Positions 7,491 through 16,385 of a stretch of DNA of 40,311 nt are shown here, in pieces. The DNA comes from Acidimicrobiaceae bacterium. GTDB lineage: Bacteria; Actinomycetota; Acidimicrobiia; Acidimicrobiales; Bog-793. The DNA lies in NCBI GenBank assembly GCA_003140595.1, contig PLKG01000048.1, positions 1 to 40,311 of the forward strand, written 5' to 3'. The first letter of the stretch is position 1; every line of letters begins with the position of its first letter. Below the pieces are notes generated by a model, which ran no database searches, was not told the origin of the DNA, and saw only the letters and a program-made list of their open reading frames with translations. The position numbers were made by a program, and so were the translations under genes.

Positions 7491-8750
7491 ATGGCCTCAA
7501 CGAGGCGCCAAACCGCCGCTCGCCTCGTTTTTTGCGCGTTCGCGAGCGTGCTCGGCTGTGCCGGTTGCGGGATCCTCGGTGCCGCGCCGGCTACCACGAC
7601 CCAGGTGCCAAGCCCGGCCCAGCGTCTCATTCCGGTCGAACGCGCCGCGGTAACCAGGGCGGAAGCGGCTGTGGCGGTCAAGCTGCCTACTGTCGAGGGC
7701 AGTCCTGCTCCAAATCTAGGGCCGGCGCCCTTCGTCCGCCCCTTGCGCGCCCACCAGGTCGTCGGCTTCCTCCCCTACTGGGATGTCGGCAGCTTCACGC
7801 CGGACTACCAATCCCTCACGGCGCTCGCCTACTGGGCGGTGGGTCTCGGCACCGACGGCTCGCTCGATCAGCAAGGTGCGGGCTACTCGACTCTCACGAG
7901 TGCCGCCCTCGGACTCGACATCAGTCAGGCGCACGCTGCTGGGGACCGAGTCCTGCTCACCGTCTTCTCCCAGAGCCCATCAGTTCTCCACGCCGTCGCC
8001 GCACACCCCGCGACCGCGGGGCCCCGACTTGCCAGGGATGTCGCGGCTCTCCTCCACTCTGGGGCCTTCGACGGCGTCGATCTCGACCTCGAGGGCAACA
8101 GCACTCCGGACCGAGGCGGATTCGTTCGTTTCGTAGCGTCGTTCTCGAGGACGTTGAGGACCCTGGGCCCGACCTGGTCGATCATGCTCGACACCTACCC
8201 GACGTCTGCCTTGGACCCGCTGGGTTTCTTCGATGTCAAGGCGCTCATAGCCTATGTGGACGAGTTTTTCGTGATGGCTTACGACATGCAGGTCCCCGGC
8301 GTCGCCTCGGCTACGGCTCCGCTGACTAACGCCACCTGGAGCGACGCCATCACCCTCGCCCAGTACGCGTCCGTCGTACCGGCAGGGCGGATAGTGCTCG
8401 GCATTCCGCTCTACGGCTACGACTTCCCCTCAATGAGCCGGTTCGACGGGGCTGCAACCATGGGATCTCCGCTGGCCGTCACCTATGCGGAAATCGTCGC
8501 GGCGGGCCACAAGCAGATCTGGGACCCGGTGACAGAGACACCGTGGACCGTCTTCAAAAGAGATGGGAAATGGCATCAGACCTGGTTCGACGATCCCGTC
8601 TCGATTGCTCTCAAGTCAGCTCTCGCCGCCCAATTCCACTGCGCGGGCGTTGGCGTTTGGGAACTCGGGATGTCTGGCAGCGACACCGCGATAACTACCG
8701 CTCTGCTCGGCGGGCGTGCACCGCTGAAGCTCCCTCTCGCCGGCACCTGA
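7491..8750 (+). CDS. Glycoside hydrolase family 18-like lipoprotein
   Basis: The 419-residue protein begins with a basic/hydrophobic signal peptide and a likely lipobox (VLGC, Cys23), so it should be anchored to the outer face of the membrane. A Pro/Ala-rich linker runs to about residue 85. A GH18 TIM barrel follows, starting at VVGFLPYWDVGS. The catalytic signature FDGVDLDLEGN is at 193-203 with acid/base E201, then MAYDM and a late VWELG strand, as expected for the fold. GH18 enzymes cut beta-1,4-GlcNAc polymers (chitin, peptidoglycan) or have related roles. No carbohydrate-binding module is visible, so a cell-wall substrate is a reasonable but unproven guess. Confidence 0.87.
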   Translation: MASTRRQTAARLVFCAFASVLGCAGCGILGAAPATTTQVPSPAQRLIPVERAAVTRAEAAVAVKLPTVEGSPAPNLGPAPFVRPLRAHQVVGFLPYWDVGSFTPDYQSLTALAYWAVGLGTDGSLDQQGAGYSTLTSAALGLDISQAHAAGDRVLLTVFSQSPSVLHAVAAHPATAGPRLARDVAALLHSGAFDGVDLDLEGNSTPDRGGFVRFVASFSRTLRTLGPTWSIMLDTYPTSALDPLGFFDVKALIAYVDEFFVMAYDMQVPGVASATAPLTNATWSDAITLAQYASVVPAGRIVLGIPLYGYDFPSMSRFDGAATMGSPLAVTYAEIVAAGHKQIWDPVTETPWTVFKRDGKWHQTWFDDPVSIALKSALAAQFHCAGVGVWELGMSGSDTAITTALLGGRAPLKLPLAGT

Positions 8751-8756
8751 GACCTC

Positions 8757-8772
8757 CGCACGACGAGGTGCG
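8757..8772. terminator. Small hairpin between convergent GH18 and rpsT
   Basis: CGCAC and GTGCG form a 5-bp stem around a GACGAG loop in the 40-base gap between two convergent stop codons. There is no T-run. It could act on either strand; evidence is positional. Confidence 0.3.
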
Positions 8773-8790
8773 CCGAACGGGTCGATGCCC

Positions 8791-9072
8791 TCAGCTCTCT
8801 TCGCCGCTCCCGGCTGTGATGGCAGCGATGCGGCGAACCAGGCGGGACTTGCGCCGCGAGGCCTGGTTAGCGTGGATGACACCTTTGGCTGCCGCCTTGT
8901 CGATCCGCTTCACGGCCTCTCGAAGGCGCTCGGCGGAATCCTCCGCGCCGCTCTCCGCTGCGAGAAGGGCGTTCTTCGTGCGCGTCTTCAGCTCCGAGCG
9001 CACGGACTTGTTGTTGACGCGGCGACGCTCGTTCTGGCGGTTCCGCTTGATCTGACTCTTGATATTCGCCAT
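8791..9072 (-). CDS. rpsT: 30S ribosomal protein S20
   Basis: The 93-residue, Lys/Arg-rich protein starts MANIKSQIKRNRQNERRR, the hallmark of S20, which binds 16S rRNA in the bottom of the small subunit. The C-terminal part has the conserved AAAKGVIHANQASRRKSRL segment. The frame extends upstream, but the ATG at 9072 is clearly the true start, with GAGGG a few bases before it. It is divergent from lepA, a common bacterial neighbourhood. Confidence 0.97.
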   Translation of the reverse strand: MANIKSQIKRNRQNERRRVNNKSVRSELKTRTKNALLAAESGAEDSAERLREAVKRIDKAAAKGVIHANQASRRKSRLVRRIAAITAGSGEES

Positions 9073-9122
9073 TCGTCCCTCGACGCGTACGGATAGGAGG
9101 AACACAGCCTCCGGGATGAACG

Positions 9123-9151
9123 AGAATACCAGCTGATCGAACCGGACGGCA
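9123..9151 (-). promoter_or_regulatory. rpsT promoter
   Basis: On the minus strand TGCCGT (9146-9151) and TATTCT (9123-9128) are separated by 17 bases. A start near 9116 would give a leader of about 44 bases before the rpsT ATG. That is long for this window and leaves room for leader regulation. Confidence 0.45.
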
Positions 9152-9172
9152 CACCCTGGCCGAGATGGCACG

Positions 9173-10969
9173 ATGGAAGGTGTGGTGGCCCCAGAGGTAA
9201 TTCGGAACTTCTCGATCATCAGCCACGTCGACCATGGCAAGTCGACACTCTCGGATCGAATCTTGGAGCTGACCTATGCCGTCGACCCGCGGGAGATGAG
9301 GGCCCAGTACCTCGACTCGATGGACATAGAACGCGAGCGCGGCATCACCATCAAGGCGCAGAACGTGCGAGTTCACTGGCGCGACTACGTGCTCCAGCTG
9401 ATCGACACCCCCGGCCACGTCGACTTCGGCTACGAGGTCTCGAGAAGCCTCGCCGCCTGCGAAGGGGTCGTTCTTCTCGTTGACGCATCGCAGGGCATCG
9501 AAGCCCAGACTCTTGCCAACTGCTACCTCGCCCTCGAGCACGACCTCGAGATCGTCGCGGCCCTGAACAAGATCGACCTGCCGGCCGCGGACCCAGATCG
9601 GTACGCCGACGAGATCGAGCGCGTGCTCGGACTTCCGCGCGACCAGATCCTGAGGATCTCCGCCAAGACCGGCGCCGGCGTCGTCGAGCTGCTTGACGAG
9701 GTCGTGCGCCGGATCCCGCCCCCCAAGGGCGATCCGCAAGACCCGCTTCGCGCCTTGCTGTTCGACTCTTACTACGACCAGTACCGGGGAGTCGTGAGCG
9801 CGGTGCGGGTGGTCGACGGGACGATGCGCTCGGGTGCCAGGCTGCGCTTCCTGCAGACGGGGGCCACACACGACGTCGAAGAAGTGGGCATCCGTACGCC
9901 GGCGATGGTGGAGGTCGACGAGCTCGGCCCGGGGGAGGTCGGCTACCTCATCGCCGGCATCAAGGACGTCGGTGAAGCGCGCGTCGGTGAGACGGTCACC
10001 GAGGTCGCCCACCCTGCCACCAAACCGCTAGAGGGCTACCAGAACCCCAAACCGATGGTGTTCTGCGGCATCTACCCGATCGACGGCGACGAGTTCCCGG
10101 ATCTGCGCGACGCCCTCGAGAAGCTCAAGTTGAACGACTCGAGCGTCACCTACGAGCCCGAGACCAGCGCCGCGCTCGGTTTCGGCTTCCGCTGCGGGTT
10201 CCTCGGACTGCTGCACATGGAGATCGTGCGCGAACGGCTCGAGCGAGAGTTCGGTCTCTCCCTGATCGCCACGGCCCCGTCGGTCGAGTACATCGCTCAC
10301 CTCACCAACGGAGGGATCCTGCAGGTCGACAATCCCTCGGCGATGCCCGAACCGCAGTTCATAGACCACATCGAAGAGCCGTTGCTGAAGCTCACGATCC
10401 TCGGTCCGGCCGAGTACACCGGGACGATCATGGACCTGTGCCAGACACGCCGAGGACGGATGCAGAAGATGGAGTACCTATCGTCCGACCGCGTCGAACT
10501 CATCTACGAGTTGCCTCTTGCGGAGGTGGTGCTCGACTTCTTCGACGTGCTGAAGAGCAGGACCAAGGGTTACGCGAGCCTCGATTACGAACCTGCTGGG
10601 ACTCAGACCGACAATCTCGTCAAGGTCGACGTCCTTCTGGCGGGTCAGCCCGTCGACGCCTTTTCGACGATCGTGCACCGTTCGAAGGCCGACGACTACG
10701 GGCGCAAGATGACCGCCAAGCTGCGCGAGCTCATCCCCCGTCAGCTCTTCGACGTGCCCATCCAGGCGGCGATCGGAGGACGCATCGTCGCCCGCGAGAC
10801 GGTCAAGGCGAAGCGGAAGGACGTCCTAGCCAAGTGCTACGGCGGGGACATCACGCGAAAGCGCAAGCTCCTCGAGAAGCAGAAGGAGGGCAAGAAGCGC
10901 ATGAAGTCGATCGGGCGCGTCGAAATCCCCCAAGAGGCTTTCATCAGCGCGCTGACGCTGGAGGAGTGA
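9173..10969 (+). CDS. lepA: Elongation factor 4 (translation back-translocase GTPase)
   Basis: The 598-residue protein is full length for EF4, a ribosomal GTPase acting during elongation under stress and in 30S biogenesis. G1 is HVDHGKST at 18-25, G3 is DTPGHVDF and G4 is NKID. The C-terminal LepA-specific domain is present ([16 protein letters not shown] near the end). The start ATG has no obvious ribosome site. GTG codons at 9182 and 9185 are alternatives, but the ATG gives the usual N-terminus length. It is divergent from rpsT and followed by hairpins before hrcA. Confidence 0.97.
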   Translation: MEGVVAPEVIRNFSIISHVDHGKSTLSDRILELTYAVDPREMRAQYLDSMDIERERGITIKAQNVRVHWRDYVLQLIDTPGHVDFGYEVSRSLAACEGVVLLVDASQGIEAQTLANCYLALEHDLEIVAALNKIDLPAADPDRYADEIERVLGLPRDQILRISAKTGAGVVELLDEVVRRIPPPKGDPQDPLRALLFDSYYDQYRGVVSAVRVVDGTMRSGARLRFLQTGATHDVEEVGIRTPAMVEVDELGPGEVGYLIAGIKDVGEARVGETVTEVAHPATKPLEGYQNPKPMVFCGIYPIDGDEFPDLRDALEKLKLNDSSVTYEPETSAALGFGFRCGFLGLLHMEIVRERLEREFGLSLIATAPSVEYIAHLTNGGILQVDNPSAMPEPQFIDHIEEPLLKLTILGPAEYTGTIMDLCQTRRGRMQKMEYLSSDRVELIYELPLAEVVLDFFDVLKSRTKGYASLDYEPAGTQTDNLVKVDVLLAGQPVDAFSTIVHRSKADDYGRKMTAKLRELIPRQLFDVPIQAAIGGRIVARETVKAKRKDVLAKCYGGDITRKRKLLEKQKEGKKRMKSIGRVEIPQEAFISALTLEE

Positions 10970-11026
10970 CAGGGCACGACAGCCCTGCGTGGATCTCGGT
11001 CGCGCCTGGAGAGCCGCAAGAGCGGC
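10970..11026 (+). terminator. Two hairpins after lepA
   Basis: Directly after the stop codon, CAGGGC and GCCCTG form a 6-bp stem with a 6-base loop (10970-10987). A second hairpin, GCCGC-AAGA-GCGGC, lies at 11013-11026. Neither is followed by a T-tract, but their place between lepA and the hrcA promoter fits termination in a GC-rich genome. Confidence 0.45.
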
Positions 11027-11053
11027 GTTGCCGTGGCATCTGGGCGCCCCAAG

Positions 11054-11059
11054 TAGAAT
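11054..11059 (+). promoter_or_regulatory. -10 box for the hrcA operon
   Basis: TAGAAT lies 21 bases before the hrcA ATG. The predicted start is near 11066, leaving a 15-base leader with AAGGAG at 11067-11072 (8 bases from the ATG). A TTGCCG lies 20 bases upstream, wider than the usual spacing. No CIRCE inverted repeat is present around it. Confidence 0.45.
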
Positions 11060-11080
11060 CTCGCACAAGGAGCCCTTGAG

Positions 11081-12112
11081 ATGCCCACGCGCAATGACCA
11101 CGAACAGCTCGACGATCGCAAGGCGGCGATCTTGAAGTCGGTCGTCACCGGCTATGTCGAGACGGCTCAGCCGGTGGGTTCGTCGCAGGTCGCGCGCGAC
11201 CCCGTCATCGAGGTATCACCCGCGACCGTGCGAGCCGACATGGCAGCGCTCGAACGGGAGGGGTATCTGACCCATCCGCACACCAGTGCTGGGCGCGTCC
11301 CGACGGACAAGGGATACCGGTTCTTCGTCGATCACCTCGGCAACCCGCACCCGCTCGCACGTGCCGAGCACGAGCAGGTACAGGTCTTCTTCTCCAAGGC
11401 TCATGGCGAGCTGGAGCGGGTGCTGCAGGACACCTCGCGCCTGCTCGCCGAGCTCACCGACTGTGCAGCTGTCGTCGTGAGCCCGGCCCACCAGGCACTC
11501 GTGGTCCGCTCGGCGCTGATCGCACGCCTGGCGGCCCGTACGGCGATGGTTGTGGCGGTGCTCTCCAATGGTGTCGTGGAGAAGCGGACGGTCGCCATGC
11601 CCGATGACCTTCCCGACTCCGTATTGTCGACAGCCAGCGCCGCGTTGCAACAATGCCTTTCCGGCAGCTCGCTCGGGGTTGTCCCTCCTGAGACGCCGAG
11701 TGGCGACACCCAGGCTGACGACCTGGTGAGGATCTGCGTCGCAGCCCTCCGAGATGGAGCGGCGACGTGGAACGACGACCAGGTATTTGTGGGAGGCGCC
11801 TCCTACATGGCGGAGCGTTTCGATGCCATCGACCAGGTTCGGGCGGTGCTCGGGATCCTCGAGCAGTCCTACGTCGTTGTGACCTTGCTCCGAGACGTAC
11901 TTGCCCACGGTCAGTCGGTCTCGATCGGTTCAGAGCACGCTGGCATCGAGTCCCTGGCCGAATGCTCGCTCGTCGTCGCGCCCTACGAGTCCGACGGCGT
12001 CGCACTCGGTACCATCGGCGTGCTCGGACCGACCCGGATGAACTATGAGCACGCTCTCGCTGCCGTGGCAGTCGTGGGTGAGCGGCTCACGCGTGAGCTG
12101 CGCGGGAGCTAA
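11081..12112 (+). CDS. hrcA: Heat-inducible transcription repressor HrcA
   Basis: The 343-residue length is standard. The N-terminal winged helix has ERKAAIL-like DDRKAAILKSVVTGYVETAQ and PVGSSQVAR, then SPATVRADMAALEREGYLTHPHTSAGRVPTDKGYRFFVD, in the canonical family order. The C-terminal GAF-like and dimerisation parts follow (FVGGASYMAE, IGSEHAG, IGVLGPTRMNYEHA). HrcA represses chaperone genes through CIRCE operators. I see no CIRCE at its own promoter, so its targets probably lie elsewhere (groEL). It is the first gene of hrcA-dnaJ-rsmE. Confidence 0.97.
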   Translation: MPTRNDHEQLDDRKAAILKSVVTGYVETAQPVGSSQVARDPVIEVSPATVRADMAALEREGYLTHPHTSAGRVPTDKGYRFFVDHLGNPHPLARAEHEQVQVFFSKAHGELERVLQDTSRLLAELTDCAAVVVSPAHQALVVRSALIARLAARTAMVVAVLSNGVVEKRTVAMPDDLPDSVLSTASAALQQCLSGSSLGVVPPETPSGDTQADDLVRICVAALRDGAATWNDDQVFVGGASYMAERFDAIDQVRAVLGILEQSYVVVTLLRDVLAHGQSVSIGSEHAGIESLAECSLVVAPYESDGVALGTIGVLGPTRMNYEHALAAVAVVGERLTRELRGS

Positions 12113-12114
12113 CA

Positions 12115-13245
12115 GTGTCGATGACCCAGGACTTCTACGAGCTGCTCGGCGTCCCCCGCTCGGCAACCGAGGACGAGCTCAAGCGCGCTTACCGCCAGTT
12201 GGCCCGCGAGCTACATCCAGACGCCAACCCGGGGGACGCGGAGTCCGAGGCTCGCTTCAAGCAGATCACCGTCGCCTACGAGACCTTGCGCGATCCGGAG
12301 CGCCGCCGCCGATACGACATGTTCGGGCCCGACGCCGTCAGGGGAACCGGCGCCGGAGCGAGCGCGGGCGACACATTCGGCTTCGCTGGTGGCCTCGGCG
12401 ACCTGTTCGACGTCTTCTTCAACCAGGGCTTCGGGTCAACTGGACAGCGGGGGGCGCGGCGTCAAGGGGCCGACGCGGAGATCGTTCTGCAGATCACACT
12501 CGCAGAGGCCGTCTTCGGGACCCGTCGTGAGGTGAGCCTCAAAGCACCGGTGCCTTGCCCGAGCTGTGAAGGCAGCGGCGCCCGCGCCGGGACGAGCGCC
12601 AGTACCTGCCCGGACTGCCGCGGCTCGGGCCAGATCCAACGGGTACGCCAGTCGATCCTCGGCCAGATGATGACGGCGACGCCGTGTGGGCGATGCAACG
12701 GCCTTGGGCAAGTCGTGACCTCTCCCTGCCCCGACTGCCGTGGCGAAGGCAGGAGATTGGACGACCGAACCCTCACCGTCGAGATACCCGCAGGCGTCGA
12801 CGACGGCGCCACCTTGCGAATTGCCGGCGCGGGGGCGGCGGCCTTGCGGGGTGGAGCGTCCGGGGATCTTTACGTACATCTCCGCGTCGAGGCCGACAAC
12901 CGGTTCCAACGGTCGGGCACGGATCTCGTCACGACGCTGCACCTCTCGGTTGCCCAGGCCGCCCTCGGCACAGAGGTCGAACTGGACACACTCGACGGAC
13001 CCTATCTCCTGACCGTCCCGGCGGGAGTGCAGACGGGACGTGTCCTCAAGATCGCGGGTCACGGTGTCCCGCGCCTTCGAGGTGGCCGCCGCGGAGACAT
13101 TCTCGTCAGCGTCTTTGTCGACACGCCTCTCAAGCTGTCGAAGGAAGAGGACGAACTCCTGCGCAAACTCGCGGCCCTCCGCGGTGAGCAGGTTCAGCCG
13201 CCGGACCCGGGCCTTTTGTCCCGGCTCCGCTCCGCTTTCGGCTGA
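12115..13245 (+). CDS. dnaJ: Chaperone protein DnaJ
   Basis: The 376-residue Hsp40 co-chaperone has a J domain with HPD at 34-36 and a Gly/Phe-rich segment (about 70-115). Four zinc-finger CxxCxGxG-type repeats follow (C148/C151, C165/C168, C191/C194, C205/C208), then two C-terminal beta domains. The third repeat is CGRCNGLG. I chose GTG at 12115, six bases after GGGAG; ATG at 12121 is the alternative and changes only two residues. dnaK and grpE are not nearby, so this resembles the actinobacterial second DnaJ (dnaJ2) linked to hrcA. Confidence 0.96.
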   Translation: MSMTQDFYELLGVPRSATEDELKRAYRQLARELHPDANPGDAESEARFKQITVAYETLRDPERRRRYDMFGPDAVRGTGAGASAGDTFGFAGGLGDLFDVFFNQGFGSTGQRGARRQGADAEIVLQITLAEAVFGTRREVSLKAPVPCPSCEGSGARAGTSASTCPDCRGSGQIQRVRQSILGQMMTATPCGRCNGLGQVVTSPCPDCRGEGRRLDDRTLTVEIPAGVDDGATLRIAGAGAAALRGGASGDLYVHLRVEADNRFQRSGTDLVTTLHLSVAQAALGTEVELDTLDGPYLLTVPAGVQTGRVLKIAGHGVPRLRGGRRGDILVSVFVDTPLKLSKEEDELLRKLAALRGEQVQPPDPGLLSRLRSAFG

Positions 13246-13247
13246 GC

Positions 13248-14093
13248 GTGACCGCCGCCCCAGACGCGGAGCTCAGGGCCGCCGCGGCACTCGTCTTTGT
13301 CGAAGATCTGGACTATCTCGAGCTCAGTGATGACGATGCCCACCACCTCGGAGCAGTCCTGCGCTTGAAGCCGGGAGAGTCGGTTGCCGCTGCCGACGGA
13401 GCAGGCAAGTGGAGGATCTGCGCTTTCACCTCGCTGGCGGTGCCGACCCGCGGAGGCATCGGGGGACGCGCAGCAAAGGCGAGGCGTTTCGGGCTCGAGC
13501 TCGCCGGCCCGGTCCACATCATCGAAGTCCCCTCACCGAGGCTTGAGATCGGCTTCTCGTGGGCCAAGGCCGAGCGGACCGAGTGGGCGGTCGCCAAACT
13601 GGTCGAGCTAGGCGTCGACCTCATGACGCCGCTTGTCGCAGACCGGACGGTAGTGCGTCCGGACCGGGACGGGGCCGCTCGCCGCGAAGGCCGGCTCCGC
13701 AAGATCGTACGAGAGGCGGCGATGCAGTCCCGGAGGCCCCTGCTTGCAGAGATCGGCACGAGTCAGACCGTCGACGCAGTTCTCAAACGCGTCCCGGCGT
13801 CGGCAATCGCGCTGGCAGAGCCAGGCGGAGACCCGATCTCTCTCGAAACGCCGGTAGTGCTGGTCGGCCCGGAGGGCGGCTGGTCCGAACGGGAGCTCGC
13901 CGTGATCACCAACAGGGTTGCGCTCGGAGATGGTGTTCTGCGCGTCGAGACGGCCGCGCTCGCCGCGGGCGCCATCTTGACCGCCCTGCGGAGCATGGCG
14001 CTCGGACCTTCGCGTCGCGGGGTTCCGGGGCTCGGCGACGGGCTCAGCAACCGAGCTTCCTTGCAGGATGATGCCATCGCGAGCAACACTTAG
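13248..14093 (+). CDS. rsmE: 16S rRNA (uracil-1498-N3)-methyltransferase
   Basis: The 281-residue SPOUT-class methyltransferase modifies U1498 of 16S rRNA in the assembled 30S subunit. An N-terminal PUA-like part (HHLGAVLRLKPGE) is followed by the knot with EAAMQSRR (157-163) and VGPEGGW at 206-212, the SAM-binding signature. The GTG start lies 2 bases after the dnaJ stop without its own ribosome site, so translation is probably coupled. The C-terminal 30 residues after the fold are not conserved in my reading. Confidence 0.94.
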   Translation: MTAAPDAELRAAAALVFVEDLDYLELSDDDAHHLGAVLRLKPGESVAAADGAGKWRICAFTSLAVPTRGGIGGRAAKARRFGLELAGPVHIIEVPSPRLEIGFSWAKAERTEWAVAKLVELGVDLMTPLVADRTVVRPDRDGAARREGRLRKIVREAAMQSRRPLLAEIGTSQTVDAVLKRVPASAIALAEPGGDPISLETPVVLVGPEGGWSERELAVITNRVALGDGVLRVETAALAAGAILTALRSMALGPSRRGVPGLGDGLSNRASLQDDAIASNT

Positions 14094-14219
14094 GGGGTGG
14101 GTCCTGGTTAGGTAGTCACCAGCAAGGGCCCGGCGTTCTGGCACAGCCTAAGCGGAGCTCATTTCGGGTCGACCGTGTCTGAGCGCAACTGCGTCGACAC
14201 CGACCGGAGAGTGACGGGA

Positions 14220-14759
14220 ATGCCCTCAAGCCAGATAGAAGGAGTCGACCCGGAATACGCGGTCGCCGTGGGTGCTCGGTTGCGCACTGTGAGGCGCCAG
14301 AAGCGCCTCTCGCTTCAGGCAGTCGAGAAGGCCTCCCGGCTCGAGTTCAAGGCGTCGGTGCTAGGTGCCTACGAGAGAGGTGAGCGCACGATCTCGGTGC
14401 CGCGGCTCCAGCGACTCGCGAGGCTGTACCGCGTGCCCGTGGACCAGCTGCTCCCGCCGGATGCAGCAGAGCCTCCCAGCGCCGGTCGCGGCGTGGCCTT
14501 TCATAGCAATGGCGACAACCCGGACACCGGCAAGCCATTCAAGATCGCCGTCGATTTGTTGCGCCTTTCTGAGGTACAGGGCCCAGAACGCGAGTTGCTC
14601 CGGCGATTTCTCGCGTCGGTGCAGGTCCAACGTCAAGACTTCAACGGCGAAGTCCTCACGATCCGGTCCGAGGACCTGCGAGTCATGGCCTCGATGCTCG
14701 GGCAGAACCTCGCGACCCTCCTCAAGCGGCTGGAAGAGCTCGGCCTGCTTCGTGGGTGA
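14220..14759 (+). CDS. BldD-like transcriptional regulator with c-di-GMP-type C-terminal domain
   Basis: The 179-residue protein aligns along its whole length with Streptomyces BldD, as I recall that sequence. An XRE-type helix-turn-helix covers about 14-78 (VGARLRTVRRQKRLSLQAVE, then YERGERTISVPRLQRLARLY). The C-terminal domain carries R138-Q-D140 and, 8 residues later, R149-S-E-D152. BldD binds c-di-GMP through RGD-x8-RQDD, so the arginines and aspartates are kept and the intervening residues vary. The ATG at 14220 is preceded by GGAGAG with 8-base spacing; the frame is open back to GTG 14175. Its stop overlaps the hemW start. Targets are unknown. Confidence 0.85.
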   Translation: MPSSQIEGVDPEYAVAVGARLRTVRRQKRLSLQAVEKASRLEFKASVLGAYERGERTISVPRLQRLARLYRVPVDQLLPPDAAEPPSAGRGVAFHSNGDNPDTGKPFKIAVDLLRLSEVQGPERELLRRFLASVQVQRQDFNGEVLTIRSEDLRVMASMLGQNLATLLKRLEELGLLRG

Positions 14760-15918
14760 ACCAGGCCCAAGCTCCGGACAACAGCTCGGCCTGTATGTGC
14801 ACATACCGTTCTGCGCGCGCCGCTGTGACTACTGCGCCTTCGCCACGTGGGTGGGCCTGCACCACCTAGCGGGGGATTACACGGACGCGTGCCTCGCCCA
14901 GCTCAGCCGCGCCTACGACAGCGGGCTTGGCCCCGCAGCCACGGTCTTCTTCGGCGGTGGGACCCCTTCTCAGCTCCCTGGCGACGAGCTCGTCCGTCTG
15001 CTCGACGCCGTCCGTCGAGAGGAGGCAGCCGAGGTGACCGTCGAGTGCAACCCCGAGGACGTCACAGTCGAGCTCCTCAGTACCTACGCTTCGGCCGGCG
15101 TGACCCGCATATCGCTCGGGGTGCAGTCCCTCGCGCCGCAGGTTCTGACCAGCCTCGGCCGCCGGCACAGGCCCGAGACGGTGCCACGCGCCGTTGGCGC
15201 GATCGGCGAGGTGGGCTTCAGTTCCTTCAGTGTCGACCTCATCTACGGCGCCAGGGGTGAGACCGACGAGGACTGGGTGGACACTTTGGAGGGAGTGCTG
15301 AGTCTCGACCCGCCTCCCCCCCACGTGAGTGCCTACGCCCTCCAGGCCGAGCCCGGCACCGCTCTGTGGCGCGACCCGGAACGCCACCCTGACGACGACG
15401 TCCAGGCTCGGCGTTACGAGATCGCCGACGAGGTGCTCGAGGCCGCCGGCCTGCCCTGGTACGAGATCTCGAACTGGTCGCGCCCTGGCCACGAGTGCCG
15501 CCACAACCAGAACTACTGGCGCCAGGGCGAGTACCTCGGCGTAGGCTGCGCGGCCCACAGCCACCTGGGCGGCCGCAGGTTCTGGAACGTTCGGGCCCCC
15601 GAGCGCTACATCGCCGCCGTCGCTGCCGACCAGTCGCCGGTTGCCGGCGAGGAACGCCTCGACTTCGACCACCGCCTGCTCGAGTCCCTCGAGCTGGCAG
15701 TGCGCACCCGCGAAGGCGTCGACTCGAGCGCACTGCCCGACGACGAGATGCTGACGGGGCTCGTCGCGCGCGACGACGACCGCGTCGTGCTCACTCTTCG
15801 CGGCCGGCTGCTCGCGAACGAAGTCGCCTGCCGGCTCCGGGCGCCGGCTCGCGTCGGCTTCGGCGGCGCCGGCGCGATCGCCCCCGATCTGGCCCGGGCA
15901 ACGGTCAGCAGGAACTGA
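14752..15918 (+). CDS. hemW: Heme chaperone HemW (radical SAM)
   Basis: The 388-residue radical SAM protein related to HemN delivers heme to membrane cytochromes. The cluster motif C21-x3-C25-x2-C28 (HIPFCARRCDYCAF) lacks the extra cysteine arrangement of true coproporphyrinogen dehydrogenase. It also has FFGGGTPS and the HemW heme-binding motif HNQNYW at 251-256. The only in-frame start near the conserved N-terminus is GTG at 14752, which overlaps the end of the BldD-like gene by 8 bases. The preceding frame upstream is a shadow of that gene. Confidence 0.93.
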   Translation: MGEPGPSSGQQLGLYVHIPFCARRCDYCAFATWVGLHHLAGDYTDACLAQLSRAYDSGLGPAATVFFGGGTPSQLPGDELVRLLDAVRREEAAEVTVECNPEDVTVELLSTYASAGVTRISLGVQSLAPQVLTSLGRRHRPETVPRAVGAIGEVGFSSFSVDLIYGARGETDEDWVDTLEGVLSLDPPPPHVSAYALQAEPGTALWRDPERHPDDDVQARRYEIADEVLEAAGLPWYEISNWSRPGHECRHNQNYWRQGEYLGVGCAAHSHLGGRRFWNVRAPERYIAAVAADQSPVAGEERLDFDHRLLESLELAVRTREGVDSSALPDDEMLTGLVARDDDRVVLTLRGRLLANEVACRLRAPARVGFGGAGAIAPDLARATVSRN

Positions 15919-15922
15919 CCTG

Positions 15923-16267
15923 GTGACCGACTGCCTCTTCTGCGCCATCGTGGCCGGCGCGTTGCCCTCCACCGAGGTGATCTCGACAGATCTCGTCTAC
16001 GCGTTCCGGGACCTGCACCCTGTTGCGCCAACGCATGTCCTTGTCGTCCCGAGAGAGCACATCGTCGATGCCGCGCACATAACCTCCGATCACGCGACGC
16101 TGCTCGCGGAGCTGTTCGACGTCGCCCGGCGAGTCGCGCTGTCCGACGGCCTGGCCGACCGCGGTTCCCGTCTCGTGCTGAACATCGGTCCGGACTCCGG
16201 CAACAGCGTCGCTCATCTGCACCTCCACGTGCTCGGCGGCCGTCGACTCGCCTGGCCACCAGGCTGA
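15923..16267 (+). CDS. HIT family protein (histidine triad hydrolase)
   Basis: The 114-residue protein matches the HinT branch of the HIT superfamily, which hydrolyses nucleoside phosphoramidates and related AMP-conjugates. CLFC at 4-7 is the usual N-terminal start, VVPREH is at 41-46, and the triad is H98-L-H100-L-H102 with H100 as nucleophile. The start is GTG, 4 bases after the hemW stop, in the typical hemW-HIT-phoH context. Confidence 0.93.
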   Translation: MTDCLFCAIVAGALPSTEVISTDLVYAFRDLHPVAPTHVLVVPREHIVDAAHITSDHATLLAELFDVARRVALSDGLADRGSRLVLNIGPDSGNSVAHLHLHVLGGRRLAWPPG

Positions 16268-16385
16268 CTGCCCGGTCGTTCCAGGTGACGGTTCCTTGAG
16301 GGCCTCGCGGATGCCGGAACGATCGCGAACCCACGAACCGACCCGCTTGCAGCTAGGTGCCTGGTACCCTTCGTCCGAGAGCCAA

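Noticed and set aside
8867-10012. 381-codon minus-strand frame running through rpsT and lepA
   Set aside because: It is out of frame with S20 and antisense to the EF4 GTP-binding motifs.
16296-16385. Longer phoH starting at TTG 16296
   Set aside because: The extra 30 residues are not conserved in the family and lack a ribosome site; GTG 16386 fits the usual PhoH N-terminus.
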